From UBA8516 sp035455245 (lineage in GTDB: Archaea; Thermoproteota; Nitrososphaeria; Nitrososphaerales; Nitrosopumilaceae), in the NCBI GenBank assembly GCA_035455245.1, contig DATIFN010000016.1, forward strand, positions 108,377 to 172,376: a stretch of 64,000 bases of DNA. Direction: 5' to 3'. Below the pieces are notes generated by a model. That model was not told the origin of the DNA. It made no database searches and saw only the letters and a list, made by a program, of their open reading frames with translations. Positions 51,899-60,950 of this stretch are shown one piece after another. How positions within the stretch are numbered: the first letter of the stretch is position 1; each line of letters begins with the position of its first letter. The position numbers were made by a program, and so were the translations under genes.

Positions 51899-52852
51899 AT
51901 GACTGAGGCTACGATGTGGGTCGAAAAATATCGTCCTGAGAAACTTTCTTCGATAATAAATCAAAAAGAAGTCATAGGCAGCCTAAAATCACTTTTAAAA
52001 AATACTTCTGAAATACCCCATCTTATGTTTTCTGGCTCAGCAGGAGTGGGAAAAACAACTGCGGCCATTTGTCTTGCACGAGAGATACTTGGAGACCACT
52101 GGAAGGACCATACTCTTGAGCTTAATGCGTCTGATGAACGTGGAATAAACATGGTAAGGGACAGAGTAAAGAAATTTGCACGATTTTCCGGTTTGGATAC
52201 AAAAATACCATTTAAAATAATAATTCTAGATGAAGCGGATGAAATGACTTCTGATGCGCAAACTGCTCTACGCAGAATTATAGAAGATACTGCAAGATAT
52301 TGCAGATTTATTTTAATTGCAAATAACATTTCAAAAATTATTGATCCGCTTCAAAGTAGATGTGCCGTATTCAAATTCACTAGGATTGCAGAAGACGATG
52401 TGGTATCATATCTTGAAGAAATTTCCAAAAAAGAAAAAGTGAAATTTGATCAAAAAGGACTGAAAACAATTTATAGTTATTCAGAGGGCGATATGCGTCA
52501 TGCCATAAACATATTACAAGCAACAGCAAGTCTTGGAATAGTAAACGAATCAAATGTGAAAACATCAGCTGGTCTTTCAAAAGTAAATGATGTTGGTGAG
52601 ATTCTTACACTGGCTATTGCCGGAAAATTATCTGAAGCCAGAAACAAGATGACAGAGATAATCAAAGTATATGGCATGTCAGAATCAGATTTTCTAAAAT
52701 ATCTAAACGAAGAATGTTACAAGATAAAGACTACAAAACTTGATAAGATTTTAGAAACAATAGCAAAATATGATTACAGGTTAATCATTGGTGCAAATCC
52801 GGAAATTCAGCTTTCAGCACTTTTGGCAGAGCTTGGTGGAATAGGAAAATAA
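51899..52852 (+). CDS. rfcS: Replication factor C small subunit
   Basis: 317-residue AAA+ clamp-loader subunit. WVEKYRPEKLSSIINQ at the start, Walker A GSAGVGKTT, DEADEM Walker B, sensor AANN, and the SRC arginine-finger motif (LQSRCAVF, about residue 158). No intein. ATG 51899. It is divergent from the GINS-MCM operon, with about 120 nt between, so key replication genes share this intergenic region. Confidence 0.96.
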   Translation: MTEATMWVEKYRPEKLSSIINQKEVIGSLKSLLKNTSEIPHLMFSGSAGVGKTTAAICLAREILGDHWKDHTLELNASDERGINMVRDRVKKFARFSGLDTKIPFKIIILDEADEMTSDAQTALRRIIEDTARYCRFILIANNISKIIDPLQSRCAVFKFTRIAEDDVVSYLEEISKKEKVKFDQKGLKTIYSYSEGDMRHAINILQATASLGIVNESNVKTSAGLSKVNDVGEILTLAIAGKLSEARNKMTEIIKVYGMSESDFLKYLNEECYKIKTTKLDKILETIAKYDYRLIIGANPEIQLSALLAELGGIGK

Positions 52853-52855
52853 AGG

Positions 52856-52939
52856 CGCAGAGAGAGGGATTTGAACCCCCGCGTGCTTGCGCACATAGGC
52901 TCTCAAGGCCCACGCCATGCCGGGCTAGGCGACCTCTGC
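52856..52939 (-). tRNA. tRNA-Ser (TGA)
   Basis: Class II tRNA of 84 nt: acceptor GCAGAGG/TCTCTGC, anticodon stem TGGGC/GCCTA with loop CTTGAGA (anticodon TGA), long variable arm GTGCGCAAGCAC forming a hairpin, T-stem GGGGG/CCCTC, discriminator G. It starts 3 nt after the convergent rfcS stop. No intron. Confidence 0.94.
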
Positions 52940-53015
52940 GAATTTGTTTCATGAAAACTAGTTAAAATTTGTTTAAGATCATTGATGTCTGATATGTAAT
53001 TGAGAAAGAAAATTC

Positions 53016-53837
53016 TCAGACATTAATTATGCCTACTTTAACTAGATATTGAATTCCTGATGCAAAGTCCTTATCAGCAATGGAACCTTCTGACCACCAT
53101 TTTGCATTGTTTCTTACCCAGTCGGGAATTTTGATTTCTTGCGTTGATTGGTCATTTTTGATGACAGGTATTGTAATAATTCCTTCTTTAATCATAAACT
53201 GAATTCCTGATGCAAAGTCCTTATCAGCAATGGAACCTTCCGACCACCATTTTGCATTGTTTCTTACCCAGTCAGGAATGTGGATTTCTGCATTGCCAGT
53301 AAGATTCATTCCCAAATGAATTTGACTTGTGAATGTTATAGGCTTATCAATAAACTGTCGTGGTGTATCTATGGTTACGACCGTGGCTTTTAATGTATAA
53401 ATTGCATTTTCGGAAAATATATTTTGCATGACTTGAATATTGCTACCGTAATCTTTCATCCATCCTCCAAGAAAAGGTTCTGTTGCAGCTTTGATTTGTT
53501 TCCTATCGGGTTCATTAAATGGTTTGTATTTGAAATCAATTGTTATTTGCCCATTTTCATCGAAGAAAAGTTCATTCATGAGATATTTGTCAATTCCGTT
53601 TTTAAGGACAGCAAGCTGTACTGATACATTTTTGAAATTTTGGTTGTTACTCTTATCATAAAGGGACAATGTTAAAGTAAAATCTTCAGTAGGCTTGATA
53701 TTATCCGGGAATACAAAATCCATCACAGCTTCACGATCTCCAAGAGATGCTGGAGGGTTTTCATGATGCTGTGCGAATACGGGGACAATAAAACCTAAAT
53801 TTAATAAAAACAAAATTAAAAAAAATGATTTTATCAT
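53016..53837 (-). CDS. Secreted protein with two PDWVRNNAKWW repeats
   Basis: 273 residues from ATG 53837. Signal peptide 1-23 (cut after VFAQ), a beta-rich domain (about 35-185), then two 50-residue units with IPDWVRNNAKWWSEG and ADKDFASGIQ. This unit is common in exported proteins of ammonia-oxidising archaea; its function is unknown. The two copies are nearly identical at the DNA level. An ATG at 53861 would add eight residues before the signal peptide. Confidence 0.8.
   Translation of the reverse strand: MIKSFFLILFLLNLGFIVPVFAQHHENPPASLGDREAVMDFVFPDNIKPTEDFTLTLSLYDKSNNQNFKNVSVQLAVLKNGIDKYLMNELFFDENGQITIDFKYKPFNEPDRKQIKAATEPFLGGWMKDYGSNIQVMQNIFSENAIYTLKATVVTIDTPRQFIDKPITFTSQIHLGMNLTGNAEIHIPDWVRNNAKWWSEGSIADKDFASGIQFMIKEGIITIPVIKNDQSTQEIKIPDWVRNNAKWWSEGSIADKDFASGIQYLVKVGIINV
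53050..53139 (-). repeat. C-terminal copy of the 90-bp coding repeat
   Basis: 90-bp segment matching 53200-53289 with 4 differences (86/90), lying exactly 150 bp (50 codons) apart. It encodes the second PDWVRNNAKWW unit of the secreted protein. Confidence 0.85.
53200..53289 (-). repeat. N-terminal copy of the 90-bp coding repeat
   Basis: Partner of 53050-53139 (86/90 identical). The two third-position differences that change no amino acid and the near identity point to recent duplication or gene conversion within the gene. Confidence 0.85.
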
Positions 53838-53886
53838 AAAAGAAGCTGAAACAATTGTCATTTATTAATCGTGTTTCGGTGTACTA

Positions 53887-54192
53887 ATGTTTATATTTAA
53901 AAGTATGATTTTTAGTACATTGACTGAAAAAAAATTAAAATCAATTTCACTTTTCATACCTGAAGAAGTGGTTTGTGCAAGTTTAGAAAAAATTGGATTC
54001 ATTCAAGAAGACACTGCAACTACAGCCAGTGATGGAAAATTTTGGAAAAAGATGCTATATATAAAAGGAGACGAAGTGGTTTCCGTATCAGAGGAGCTTG
54101 GGGATTATTGGCCAAAGGATCCTGTAATATCAATATGTGGTTTACCAGGTACGATTAAGACGATTTTAGGAGACTTGGATGCCATCATTTGA
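53887..54192 (+). CDS. Hypothetical protein, 101 aa
   Basis: Unrecognised soluble protein; a later ATG at 53905 would remove six residues. Two adjacent features are visible: an N-terminal helix-strand region (LFIPEEVVCASLEKIGFIQED) and a strand-rich C-terminal half (MLYIKGDEVVSVSEELGDYWPKD shown in part) ending in a helix. The next gene starts inside its last 14 nt, so the two are probably co-translated. Confidence 0.6.
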   Translation: MFIFKSMIFSTLTEKKLKSISLFIPEEVVCASLEKIGFIQEDTATTASDGKFWKKMLYIKGDEVVSVSEELGDYWPKDPVISICGLPGTIKTILGDLDAII

Positions 54193-54736
54193 ATGCAATG
54201 AAACTCAATTTATAGAAAACATTAGTCGCCTTTTAGACTCTGAGAATAAATTTGTTGTAAACAAAAGGTTTCAGGTGTATGATGATAAAAGATACGGGCC
54301 GGCTGGGATACCTGATGAGATGTTTTTGCAATTTTCTTCGATTCTTTCCAGAAAAGGTCAAAGATCATCTGTATATGCAAAAACGCATTTTCTTGATGAT
54401 TATCATCACAAAGTCTATTTTTTGCAGGACTTGCTTCATTCTTCTTCCAAGATGAAATACCCCACTTTACACATACCCTATTACAAAGTGGAATACTCTT
54501 TTAGGATTTGGGGGAATTCATACCATTATAGTTTTGATGTTTTATACAATCCGAAAATTACTATTGCACAAAAAAAGATTACAAAGAAGATGAATCCACG
54601 AATAGAAGAAGAATCAACCATGTTAATTCATGTTCTACAGTTTGAACCACCACATGAAAAAATGCTTATGATAAATCTACCAAAAAAAGTACTAGTGTTA
54701 GATTTTAAAAAAGCAAATAATCCTTTAGAGAGCTGA
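54179..54736 (+). CDS. Hypothetical protein, 185 aa, coupled to the preceding gene
   Basis: Unrecognised soluble protein. It has many Tyr and His residues (HIPYYKVEYSFRIWGN, HYSFDVLYNPKI), suggesting a beta-rich domain, and ends with a basic segment (LPKKVLVLDFKKANN). ATG 54179 lies within the 101-aa gene. No membrane segment or signal. The pair has no informative neighbours: a secreted-protein gene diverges on one side and ferredoxin genes converge on the other. Confidence 0.68.
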   Translation: MPSFECNETQFIENISRLLDSENKFVVNKRFQVYDDKRYGPAGIPDEMFLQFSSILSRKGQRSSVYAKTHFLDDYHHKVYFLQDLLHSSSKMKYPTLHIPYYKVEYSFRIWGNSYHYSFDVLYNPKITIAQKKITKKMNPRIEEESTMLIHVLQFEPPHEKMLMINLPKKVLVLDFKKANNPLES

Positions 54737-54764
54737 ATTAAAAATAAAGAAAATAAGAAAAGTT

Positions 54765-55298
54765 TTAGTGATGTGCGTGTGGATTTGCAGTACCACTGCC
54801 TAGTGTCTGGTATGTTCCTGCTGCTTTTTCATGGTATTCCAGATTAGATTGATCAACTTTGATTGCTAATGGAGGACAAACTGAAACACATGCCATGCAC
54901 CAAATGCAGTCATGCTCTCTTATTGGATCAGCCTTGTCTGAACGATCCAATTTTTCTTCCTTTACAGTTTTACCAGTTCCATCAAATGTTTCGTTAATTG
55001 CTTGAATTGCTGGAATATCTTTTTCGGTTCTGTACCATTGAAAAACTTGTACTGGACAAGCTTCAATACATGCACCATCTCCAACACAAGCATCCCAGTC
55101 TACTGCTACCATGGTACCACTAACACCAAGCGGTTCTATTTTTTCACCGTGGGCCTCATATGCAGCAATGCATGCAGGGTCTTCCGCTGCTTCTGCCATT
55201 CTACCTGGACCCCATACCCAGTGAAAATGTTCGCCATCTGAATGTTTTATTTTTCCAATTACATTAAGTCCCTTTGGAAAATCTTCTGCTATTGGCAT
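54765..55298 (-). CDS. Zinc-type 7Fe/8Fe ferredoxin, paralogue 1 (177 aa)
   Basis: 177-residue archaeal-type ferredoxin with two cluster motifs, CVGDGACIEACPVQVFQWY (the D-for-C first motif that favours a [3Fe-4S] or labile [4Fe-4S] cluster) and CIWCMACVSVCP. The N-terminal zinc region has GEHFHWVWGP, but the usual GIHG histidine is serine (GVSG). An insertion near residue 95-115 and a C-terminal HAHH distinguish it from its neighbour. The two genes look like tandem duplicates. Confidence 0.9.
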   Translation of the reverse strand: MPIAEDFPKGLNVIGKIKHSDGEHFHWVWGPGRMAEAAEDPACIAAYEAHGEKIEPLGVSGTMVAVDWDACVGDGACIEACPVQVFQWYRTEKDIPAIQAINETFDGTGKTVKEEKLDRSDKADPIREHDCIWCMACVSVCPPLAIKVDQSNLEYHEKAAGTYQTLGSGTANPHAHH

Positions 55299-55349
55299 GA
55301 AAATTTATCACCTAATATGTTATTTAAACTTAGACAAAATTAGTTCAGA

Positions 55350-55796
55350 CTAATTAAGACGTCCGATCTCTTTTTCATGAATTCCCACATTTGCTTGATC
55401 AACTTTGATTGCTTTTGTTGGGCATACTTCAACGCAAGCCATGCACCAAATACAATCAGCCTCCTTGACAGGATTAGCTTTGTCTGTATAATCTGCTCGG
55501 TCTCTTCTCAGCATCTTTCCAGGGTTTTTGTACCATTCAAATACCTTAACTGGACAGCTCATAAGACATATACCATCTGCAATGCAAGAATCCCAGTCTA
55601 CTGCTACAAACGTTCCATGAATTCCTATGGGTTTGATTTCCTCGCCTCTTTTACCATAATCTGTTTTTACATTTTCATCGGAGGCGGCCTCTGCCAGTCT
55701 ACCAGGGCCCCACACAAGATGATAATTATCACTTAGTGGATCCTTGAATTTTTCAACAACAGCATGATTTTTTGGAAAATCTGGATCTATTGGCAT
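55350..55796 (-). CDS. Zinc-type 7Fe/8Fe ferredoxin, paralogue 2 (148 aa)
   Basis: 148 residues, closer to the Sulfolobus zinc ferredoxin: KPIGIHGTFVAVDWDSCIADGICLMSCPVKVFEWY and CIWCMACVEVCPTKAI. It keeps the GIHG histidine but has one His (DNYHLVWGP) where paralogue 1 has two, and NPVKE where the zinc-ligand Asp usually stands (DPxxE). Electron carrier for 2-oxoacid oxidoreductases and likely partner of the FNR. ATG start; lies upstream of paralogue 1 on the same strand, 51 nt apart. Confidence 0.92.
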   Translation of the reverse strand: MPIDPDFPKNHAVVEKFKDPLSDNYHLVWGPGRLAEAASDENVKTDYGKRGEEIKPIGIHGTFVAVDWDSCIADGICLMSCPVKVFEWYKNPGKMLRRDRADYTDKANPVKEADCIWCMACVEVCPTKAIKVDQANVGIHEKEIGRLN

Positions 55797-55873
55797 TTGT
55801 AGTTCATCCTTTTGATCATCAATTAATGTGTATTTAAGATAAATTCATATCTTCATTTTCTCTGTTTTATTTA

Positions 55874-56545
55874 TTGGGGATTTTCAAATATGATGTTTAT
55901 AGAAGCCCGAATATAGGGATTTACAGCAAAGTTAACGATAGTTTTGTCTTTATTCCAAACGGTTTTGCAACCACAAAGGCAAAAAATCTTGCAGAGTTTC
56001 TCAAGACTAAGTATATTTTCACCTCTGTAGCGAACACAAGATTACTTGGACCTCTTATGGTCGTTAACAACAACGGAATACTATTACCTCGTACAGCACT
56101 AGGAGAAGAGATTTCATTTTTAAAAAAATCCACTGGGCTTAATGTAGATATTCTTGATACAAAACACAATGCCCTTGGAAATTTGATCTGTGCGAATGAT
56201 AAAGGGGGGATAATGTCACCCATGATTCCAACAGAGTTTGTAAAAAAAGTTGAAGACGTATTAGGAATTGAGGTAATTCAAAGGAAAGTAGCAAAGTATC
56301 ACCAAGCAGGGGCAATGGCAGTTGCTACATCACGTGGAGGGATTGTCCATCCAGATACAGAGGAGAAGGACATTAAAATCATGTCAGAAGTATTGGGAGT
56401 ACAACTTGAGGCTGCAACCATAAACGGGGGTGTACCTTATGTCGCTTCAGGAATTTTGGCAAACAACAAGTCTCTTGTGGTAGGCACGCTAACAAATGGA
56501 CCAGAACTAGTTATGCTAACAAGAGCCTTTAAAATTGAAGATTAG
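55874..56545 (+). CDS. Translation initiation factor aIF6
   Basis: 223-residue ribosome anti-association factor that binds the 50S subunit. The five-fold pentein repeats are seen through recurring GxLxxPxxT-type units: NNGILLPRT, NDKGGIMSPMIP, SRGGIVHPDTEE and NGGVPYVASGILANNKSLVVG. TTG start directly follows a TATA-like ATTTATT stretch, so it may be leaderless. The 3' end overlaps hisS by 17 nt. Confidence 0.95.
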   Translation: MGIFKYDVYRSPNIGIYSKVNDSFVFIPNGFATTKAKNLAEFLKTKYIFTSVANTRLLGPLMVVNNNGILLPRTALGEEISFLKKSTGLNVDILDTKHNALGNLICANDKGGIMSPMIPTEFVKKVEDVLGIEVIQRKVAKYHQAGAMAVATSRGGIVHPDTEEKDIKIMSEVLGVQLEAATINGGVPYVASGILANNKSLVVGTLTNGPELVMLTRAFKIED

Positions 56546-57809
56546 ATTGAGGGTTAGATAATAAAGATTCAAGGTCAATTTGTTTTTCAGTTCCATCCTC
56601 CATGTTTCTAACTACAACATTTTTTGAAGAATACTCTTTGGGAGCCACAATGATTGCGAATCGTGAATTTGATGCCATTTCCATTTGTTTTTTTAGTGGT
56701 TTACCACTAAGATCGGTTTCAGCACGTATTCCTTTTTGTCTTAGGTGGGAAACAATGTTCAATGCAATTTTTTGCAGTTCATCATTAACAAATGCAACCC
56801 AAACATGTGGTGACTTTTTTTCAATAACTATGCCTTGTTTATCAAGGGAAAATGCTATGCGTTCTACACCCCCCGCAACTCCAGTTGCACCAATATTCGG
56901 TCGACCAAATGCCTTTGTTAGAGTATCATATCTTCCACCGCCAACAAGTGCCCCAAGATCGGAGTTACTATCAAAGGCCTCAAAAACTATACCAGAATAG
57001 TAATCAAGACCTCTTACAATTCCAAAGTTTATTCTAACATTATTCACTTGCCTATTTTTTAATGAATTAAATAATTCACAGAGTTTGTCCCAATTTTTTA
57101 GTTGCTTTACCTCAAATTTTTTTTCAATTTCTTCAGGAGAACCTCTTATCAGAGAAAACTCTAGAATTTTGTCTAGATCTGAAGAGGAATATCCTTTTTG
57201 CTCATATTCTTTAATAATTTCGTGTTTTTTCTTTTTCTGAATTTTATCTACTGCTCGGAGGATATCACCTGTAAGTTCAGCTGAGTTTGATTTGAAAACT
57301 TTATGTAAATAAGATTCTACGAGTTCTCGATCGCACACATTAATAACAATATTTCTTAATTGTAAATTAGATAGAAATTTTGATGTGAATTCAATTATTT
57401 CGGCATCAGACTCGAGATTCGGTTGGCCATAAATTTCTACATCCCATTGATGAAAGAAGCGGTATCTTCCTTTTTGAGGTTCATCATATCTCCATACCCC
57501 ACCAAATGCAGCTAACTTTGCGGGAAGCTTCATTGATTTTTGTGAGACTGCATACCTAGTTAGACCGATTGTAAAATCAAACCTAAGAGCAACATCACGA
57601 TCACCTTTATCTTTAAAATAATAAATTTCGTTTTTTATCGATGGGCCACTCTTTGTTTCAATCACGGAAAGCAATTCAATCGGAGAAGACTCCATGAATT
57701 GAAAACCAAAAAGATTTGATGTTTCAATAAATTTCTGTCTTATGTATTCTATTTTTGAAGCCTCATCTGATTCGATATCTCTCATGCCGCGGGGTAATTC
57801 CAAATTCAA
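56529..57809 (-). CDS. hisS: Histidyl-tRNA synthetase
   Basis: 426-residue class II aminoacyl-tRNA synthetase. Motif 2 is RYDEPQKGRYRFFHQWDVEIYG (arginine and FHQ core, about residue 108); histidine-specific VRGLDYYSGIVFEAF and ALVGGGRYDTL (motif 3 region) follow, and the C-terminal anticodon-binding domain begins near residue 330. TTG start. Converges on aIF6, overlapping it. Confidence 0.95.
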   Translation of the reverse strand: MNLELPRGMRDIESDEASKIEYIRQKFIETSNLFGFQFMESSPIELLSVIETKSGPSIKNEIYYFKDKGDRDVALRFDFTIGLTRYAVSQKSMKLPAKLAAFGGVWRYDEPQKGRYRFFHQWDVEIYGQPNLESDAEIIEFTSKFLSNLQLRNIVINVCDRELVESYLHKVFKSNSAELTGDILRAVDKIQKKKKHEIIKEYEQKGYSSSDLDKILEFSLIRGSPEEIEKKFEVKQLKNWDKLCELFNSLKNRQVNNVRINFGIVRGLDYYSGIVFEAFDSNSDLGALVGGGRYDTLTKAFGRPNIGATGVAGGVERIAFSLDKQGIVIEKKSPHVWVAFVNDELQKIALNIVSHLRQKGIRAETDLSGKPLKKQMEMASNSRFAIIVAPKEYSSKNVVVRNMEDGTEKQIDLESLLSNPQSNLQF

Positions 57810-57920
57810 AAATCACTCTCGCTCCAATGCATTTAGACCTTGCTATCATCATAATTGATAATACTTTTTGCACCGTATTGTATCCAATGAATTAATAAAA
57901 GATGAATTTACAACGATTCA

Positions 57921-58340
57921 ATGGTGTACAGATATCTTGAACACGCAACAGATGCTTTCATCGAAGTCACTGCAAATACACTTGAAGAAGCTTTTGAGAA
58001 TGCAGGCCTTTCAGTCGTGGATACAATAGTTGATATCAAACTAGTTGAAGAAAAGATGGAAAAGAAAATTGAAGTGAGGGGAAAAGATCTAAATAATCTA
58101 CTTTATAATTGGCTTGAAGAAATCATTATAATCACAATAACAGAAGGTTTTGTAACCAAGAGGTTTTTTGTTAAATTGGAAAAAGAAAACGGTTACAAAC
58201 TTGAAGCCATACTAAATGGTGAAGAAATTGATATTAAAAAACATCATTTTAAGGTGGAGATTAAGGCGCCCACATTTCATCTTATGGAAATAGAACAAGA
58301 GGATAAACGGGTGGTAATGAGATTCCTGCTTGATTTATAA
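57921..58340 (+). CDS. Archease, activator of the RtcB RNA ligase
   Basis: 139-residue protein that helps RtcB join tRNA halves after intron removal. The family start YRYLEHATDAFIEV carries the metal-binding aspartate in H-x-x-D-A, DLNNLLYNWLEEII matches the core helix, and KKHHFKVEIKAPTFHLM is the C-terminal metal-site block. Its presence fits the intron-bearing tRNAs in this window. A TATA-like AATTAATAAAA lies about 28 nt before the ATG. Confidence 0.95.
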   Translation: MVYRYLEHATDAFIEVTANTLEEAFENAGLSVVDTIVDIKLVEEKMEKKIEVRGKDLNNLLYNWLEEIIIITITEGFVTKRFFVKLEKENGYKLEAILNGEEIDIKKHHFKVEIKAPTFHLMEIEQEDKRVVMRFLLDL

Positions 58341-58382
58341 CTAAATTATTAAATATGAACTATATCTACACTTTATTTCCCC

Positions 58383-58763
58383 ATGGAAGATAAAGAAATT
58401 GATGAAATTATGAAAAAAAAATTGGCAGAAATGACTAGTCATAAGGAACCAGAAATACAGGAATTGACAGATGTGGATTTTGACGATGTGGTTTCCAATG
58501 ATACACCAATTCTAGTAGATTTTTGGGCAACGTGGTGTGGTCCTTGTCAATTTATGCTTCCAATATTTAGTAGACTAGCAAAAAAATACAAAACCGTCAA
58601 GTTTGCTAGAGTGAATGTTGATGACGCACAAAGTGTTGCTGCAAGATATGGAGTTTATGCTATACCTACGTTTCTCATGTTCAAAAACGGTCAAGTAATA
58701 GATAAGGCAGTTGGGGCAGTCGGCGAACCAGGTCTCAATATGCTTGTTCAGAAGTATTCCTAG
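58383..58763 (+). CDS. Thioredoxin
   Basis: 126-residue thioredoxin with the active site FWATWCGPC (Cys about residues 55 and 58) and the cis-proline VYAIPTFLMF. The first 25 residues form an acidic helical extension before the fold, longer than in E. coli Trx. A general dithiol reductant that could serve the peroxiredoxin at 21.5 kb. ATG start, closing 4 nt into the convergent infB gene. Confidence 0.95.
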   Translation: MEDKEIDEIMKKKLAEMTSHKEPEIQELTDVDFDDVVSNDTPILVDFWATWCGPCQFMLPIFSRLAKKYKTVKFARVNVDDAQSVAARYGVYAIPTFLMFKNGQVIDKAVGAVGEPGLNMLVQKYS

Positions 58764-60541
58764 AAGCCGTACATTGGGTTTAGTTTTCTTTGGATTGTTA
58801 TTATTTCTTGTAACACCTGAAATTCTTCTGGATTTAATTTATGTGAAAATCTTTTGAGAAGGAGTTTTGCTTCAGGGGCTGGTGGAAATGAATATAAAAT
58901 TTCTTCTTCTGAAACTTGTCTGCCAATGGTTATGTTTTGAATTGAAACAGCTACTTCCTGATCTTTTTTTGCTAGACTGACACTTTTCCCATTATCTTGA
59001 ATTTGATGTAATGTTCCAATCTTTTTACCTTCTGCATTCATTATTGGGACTTTTTGTCTTAATGTACCAACATTAATTTTGACTCCAAAAACAGCTGGGT
59101 TACTTTTTCTAAATACATAACCTTTTAGAAAGGTAAACTTACAGACAGGTGTTAACTCTTCAAGAATAGCGTTCTCCTCGTTTGCAGTGTCTTCTTCTAC
59201 CCAATTTTTGTAATTATCAACTAGACTGTAAATGACTTGGTCATGAAAAATTCTTACGTGATTTGCATCTGCTTCTTCTTGTGCATCGTCTAGAATTTTG
59301 ACATTAAAAGAGATTACAACACCAAGGTGCCTGTCTTTTTCTTTTATAGCAAGGGCTTCCACAACGTCACGTCGTGTTACAGGACCAATGTCAGCCATTG
59401 CAACAGGTACGTTTTGACGTTTCAGCATGTCAGTTAATGCTTCTAGAGAACCTATGGTATCACATTTGAGAATAACACCTTTTGTGTCAGTCTTGATAAA
59501 AACGGATTTCATCTCAGACTCGATCATCTTCTTGAGATCCTCAATATCAGATTCATTAGTCGTTGCGTATACTGGACTACCAGGTAAAACACCATCTAGA
59601 TCAGGTGATACGATTTTGATACCAGCTGCAGCGACCACCTCACTAACAGGCCTAAATTTGTCTCTGGGATCCCTCATTTCATCAAGTGGTTTTGGTAAAA
59701 GCAGGGCCTTGGCTTTAGTAGTGATTACCGAGTCGCGTTTGGCAACCACTATGGTATCTCCTTTTTTGAGCATGCCGTCAATTAGAATGATATTGGCAGT
59801 TACTCCTAACCCAACTTCATCTTTGACTTCAAGGACTATACCTCTAGTTGATTTTTCTTTCTGTTCAAGTTTTTTTTGCATGTACTGTTGAGTTAAACCA
59901 ACTAATACGGCAAGTAATTCTGGAATTCCTTCTCCACTTCTAGCACTTACTGGAACGATAGATATTTCTTTTGTAAAGTCTTTCACTCGGTAAAATGCTT
60001 CCGAATTATAACCAAGAATAGAGAGAGTTCCTACAACATTGTAAAGCAGCTCGTCAAGTGCAGTTTGTACAAAAGGATCCTGTTCTCTTATTGCTTGTGA
60101 TGCAAACAATGATTTTGGTTTCTTCCAACCTTTGATCATGTCTATCTTGTTTAGTGCTATTACAAATGGAACTTTTCTACTCTGTAATATTTTCAAACTT
60201 TCATTTGTCTGGGGTTGGAACCCTCGATTTACATCCACCACCAGAATGGCAATATCAGCTGCTGAGCCCCCACGTGCTCTAAGATTTGTAAATATTTCGT
60301 GACCTGGAGTGTCAATTACTAGAAGACCAGGAATATCACTCTGCCCTCCACTTAGTTTTGTAAAAAGTGGACCACAGACATTTTTGATTGTGTCTGATGG
60401 AAGAAAACTTGCACCTATGTGTTGAGTTATTCCCCCAGCTTCTCTACCTTGAACTCCTGTTCCACGTATTTTGTCAAGTAGTGAAGTCTTACCGGAATCT
60501 ACATGGCCTAAAACTGCTACGATTGGTTGTCGGATTTGCAA
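58760..60541 (-). CDS. infB: Translation initiation factor aIF5B
   Basis: 593-residue GTPase that joins ribosomal subunits. G1 GHVDSGKTS (about residue 12), G3 DTPGHE, G4 NKID, and the long helix connecting to domain IV near residue 450. It lacks the large N-terminal extension of eukaryotic eIF5B. Switch-I region shows GGITQHIGAS. Starts at ATG; upstream genes ndk, rpl24e, rps28e and rpl7ae run in the same direction with small gaps. Confidence 0.96.
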   Translation of the reverse strand: MQIRQPIVAVLGHVDSGKTSLLDKIRGTGVQGREAGGITQHIGASFLPSDTIKNVCGPLFTKLSGGQSDIPGLLVIDTPGHEIFTNLRARGGSAADIAILVVDVNRGFQPQTNESLKILQSRKVPFVIALNKIDMIKGWKKPKSLFASQAIREQDPFVQTALDELLYNVVGTLSILGYNSEAFYRVKDFTKEISIVPVSARSGEGIPELLAVLVGLTQQYMQKKLEQKEKSTRGIVLEVKDEVGLGVTANIILIDGMLKKGDTIVVAKRDSVITTKAKALLLPKPLDEMRDPRDKFRPVSEVVAAAGIKIVSPDLDGVLPGSPVYATTNESDIEDLKKMIESEMKSVFIKTDTKGVILKCDTIGSLEALTDMLKRQNVPVAMADIGPVTRRDVVEALAIKEKDRHLGVVISFNVKILDDAQEEADANHVRIFHDQVIYSLVDNYKNWVEEDTANEENAILEELTPVCKFTFLKGYVFRKSNPAVFGVKINVGTLRQKVPIMNAEGKKIGTLHQIQDNGKSVSLAKKDQEVAVSIQNITIGRQVSEEEILYSFPPAPEAKLLLKRFSHKLNPEEFQVLQEIITIQRKLNPMYGF

Positions 60542-60547
60542 CCTTTT

Positions 60548-60949
60548 TCACTTGAATACTACAGTGACTTCCTTTTCAAAACTTTGCTTAGAATCTGATG
60601 CATGGATTATGTTATCAGTAAACCCAAGACCAAAATCTCCTCGTATAGAACCAGGGCTTGCTTCATATGATTTTGTCGAACCTATCATAAGCCTCGTTGT
60701 TGCGATAGCATTATTTCCTTCAATGACAGCAGCCACAACTCTTCCGGATGTTATAAAAGATACCAGATCTTTAAAAAAAGGCTTTGAATTATGGTCAGAA
60801 TAAAACTCCTCTGCCATTTCTTTAGTAAATGTAAACATGTTTAACTTGACAATCTTGAACCCTTTATTTTCAAACCTGGTTAAAATTTGACCGATTATTT
60901 TTTTTTCTACTCCATCAGGTTTTACTATGAAAAGCGACTGCTCAGTCAT
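60548..60949 (-). CDS. ndk: Nucleoside diphosphate kinase
   Basis: 133-residue phosphotransferase that balances nucleoside triphosphates. The phosphohistidine is in NIIHASDS (about residue 115), and SIRGDFGLG and EEFYSDH are present as usual. Slightly shorter than bacterial enzymes at the C-terminus. It lies 6 nt before infB and 1 nt after rpl24e in the minus-strand translation operon. Confidence 0.95.
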   Translation of the reverse strand: MTEQSLFIVKPDGVEKKIIGQILTRFENKGFKIVKLNMFTFTKEMAEEFYSDHNSKPFFKDLVSFITSGRVVAAVIEGNNAIATTRLMIGSTKSYEASPGSIRGDFGLGFTDNIIHASDSKQSFEKEVTVVFK

Positions 60950-60950
60950 T

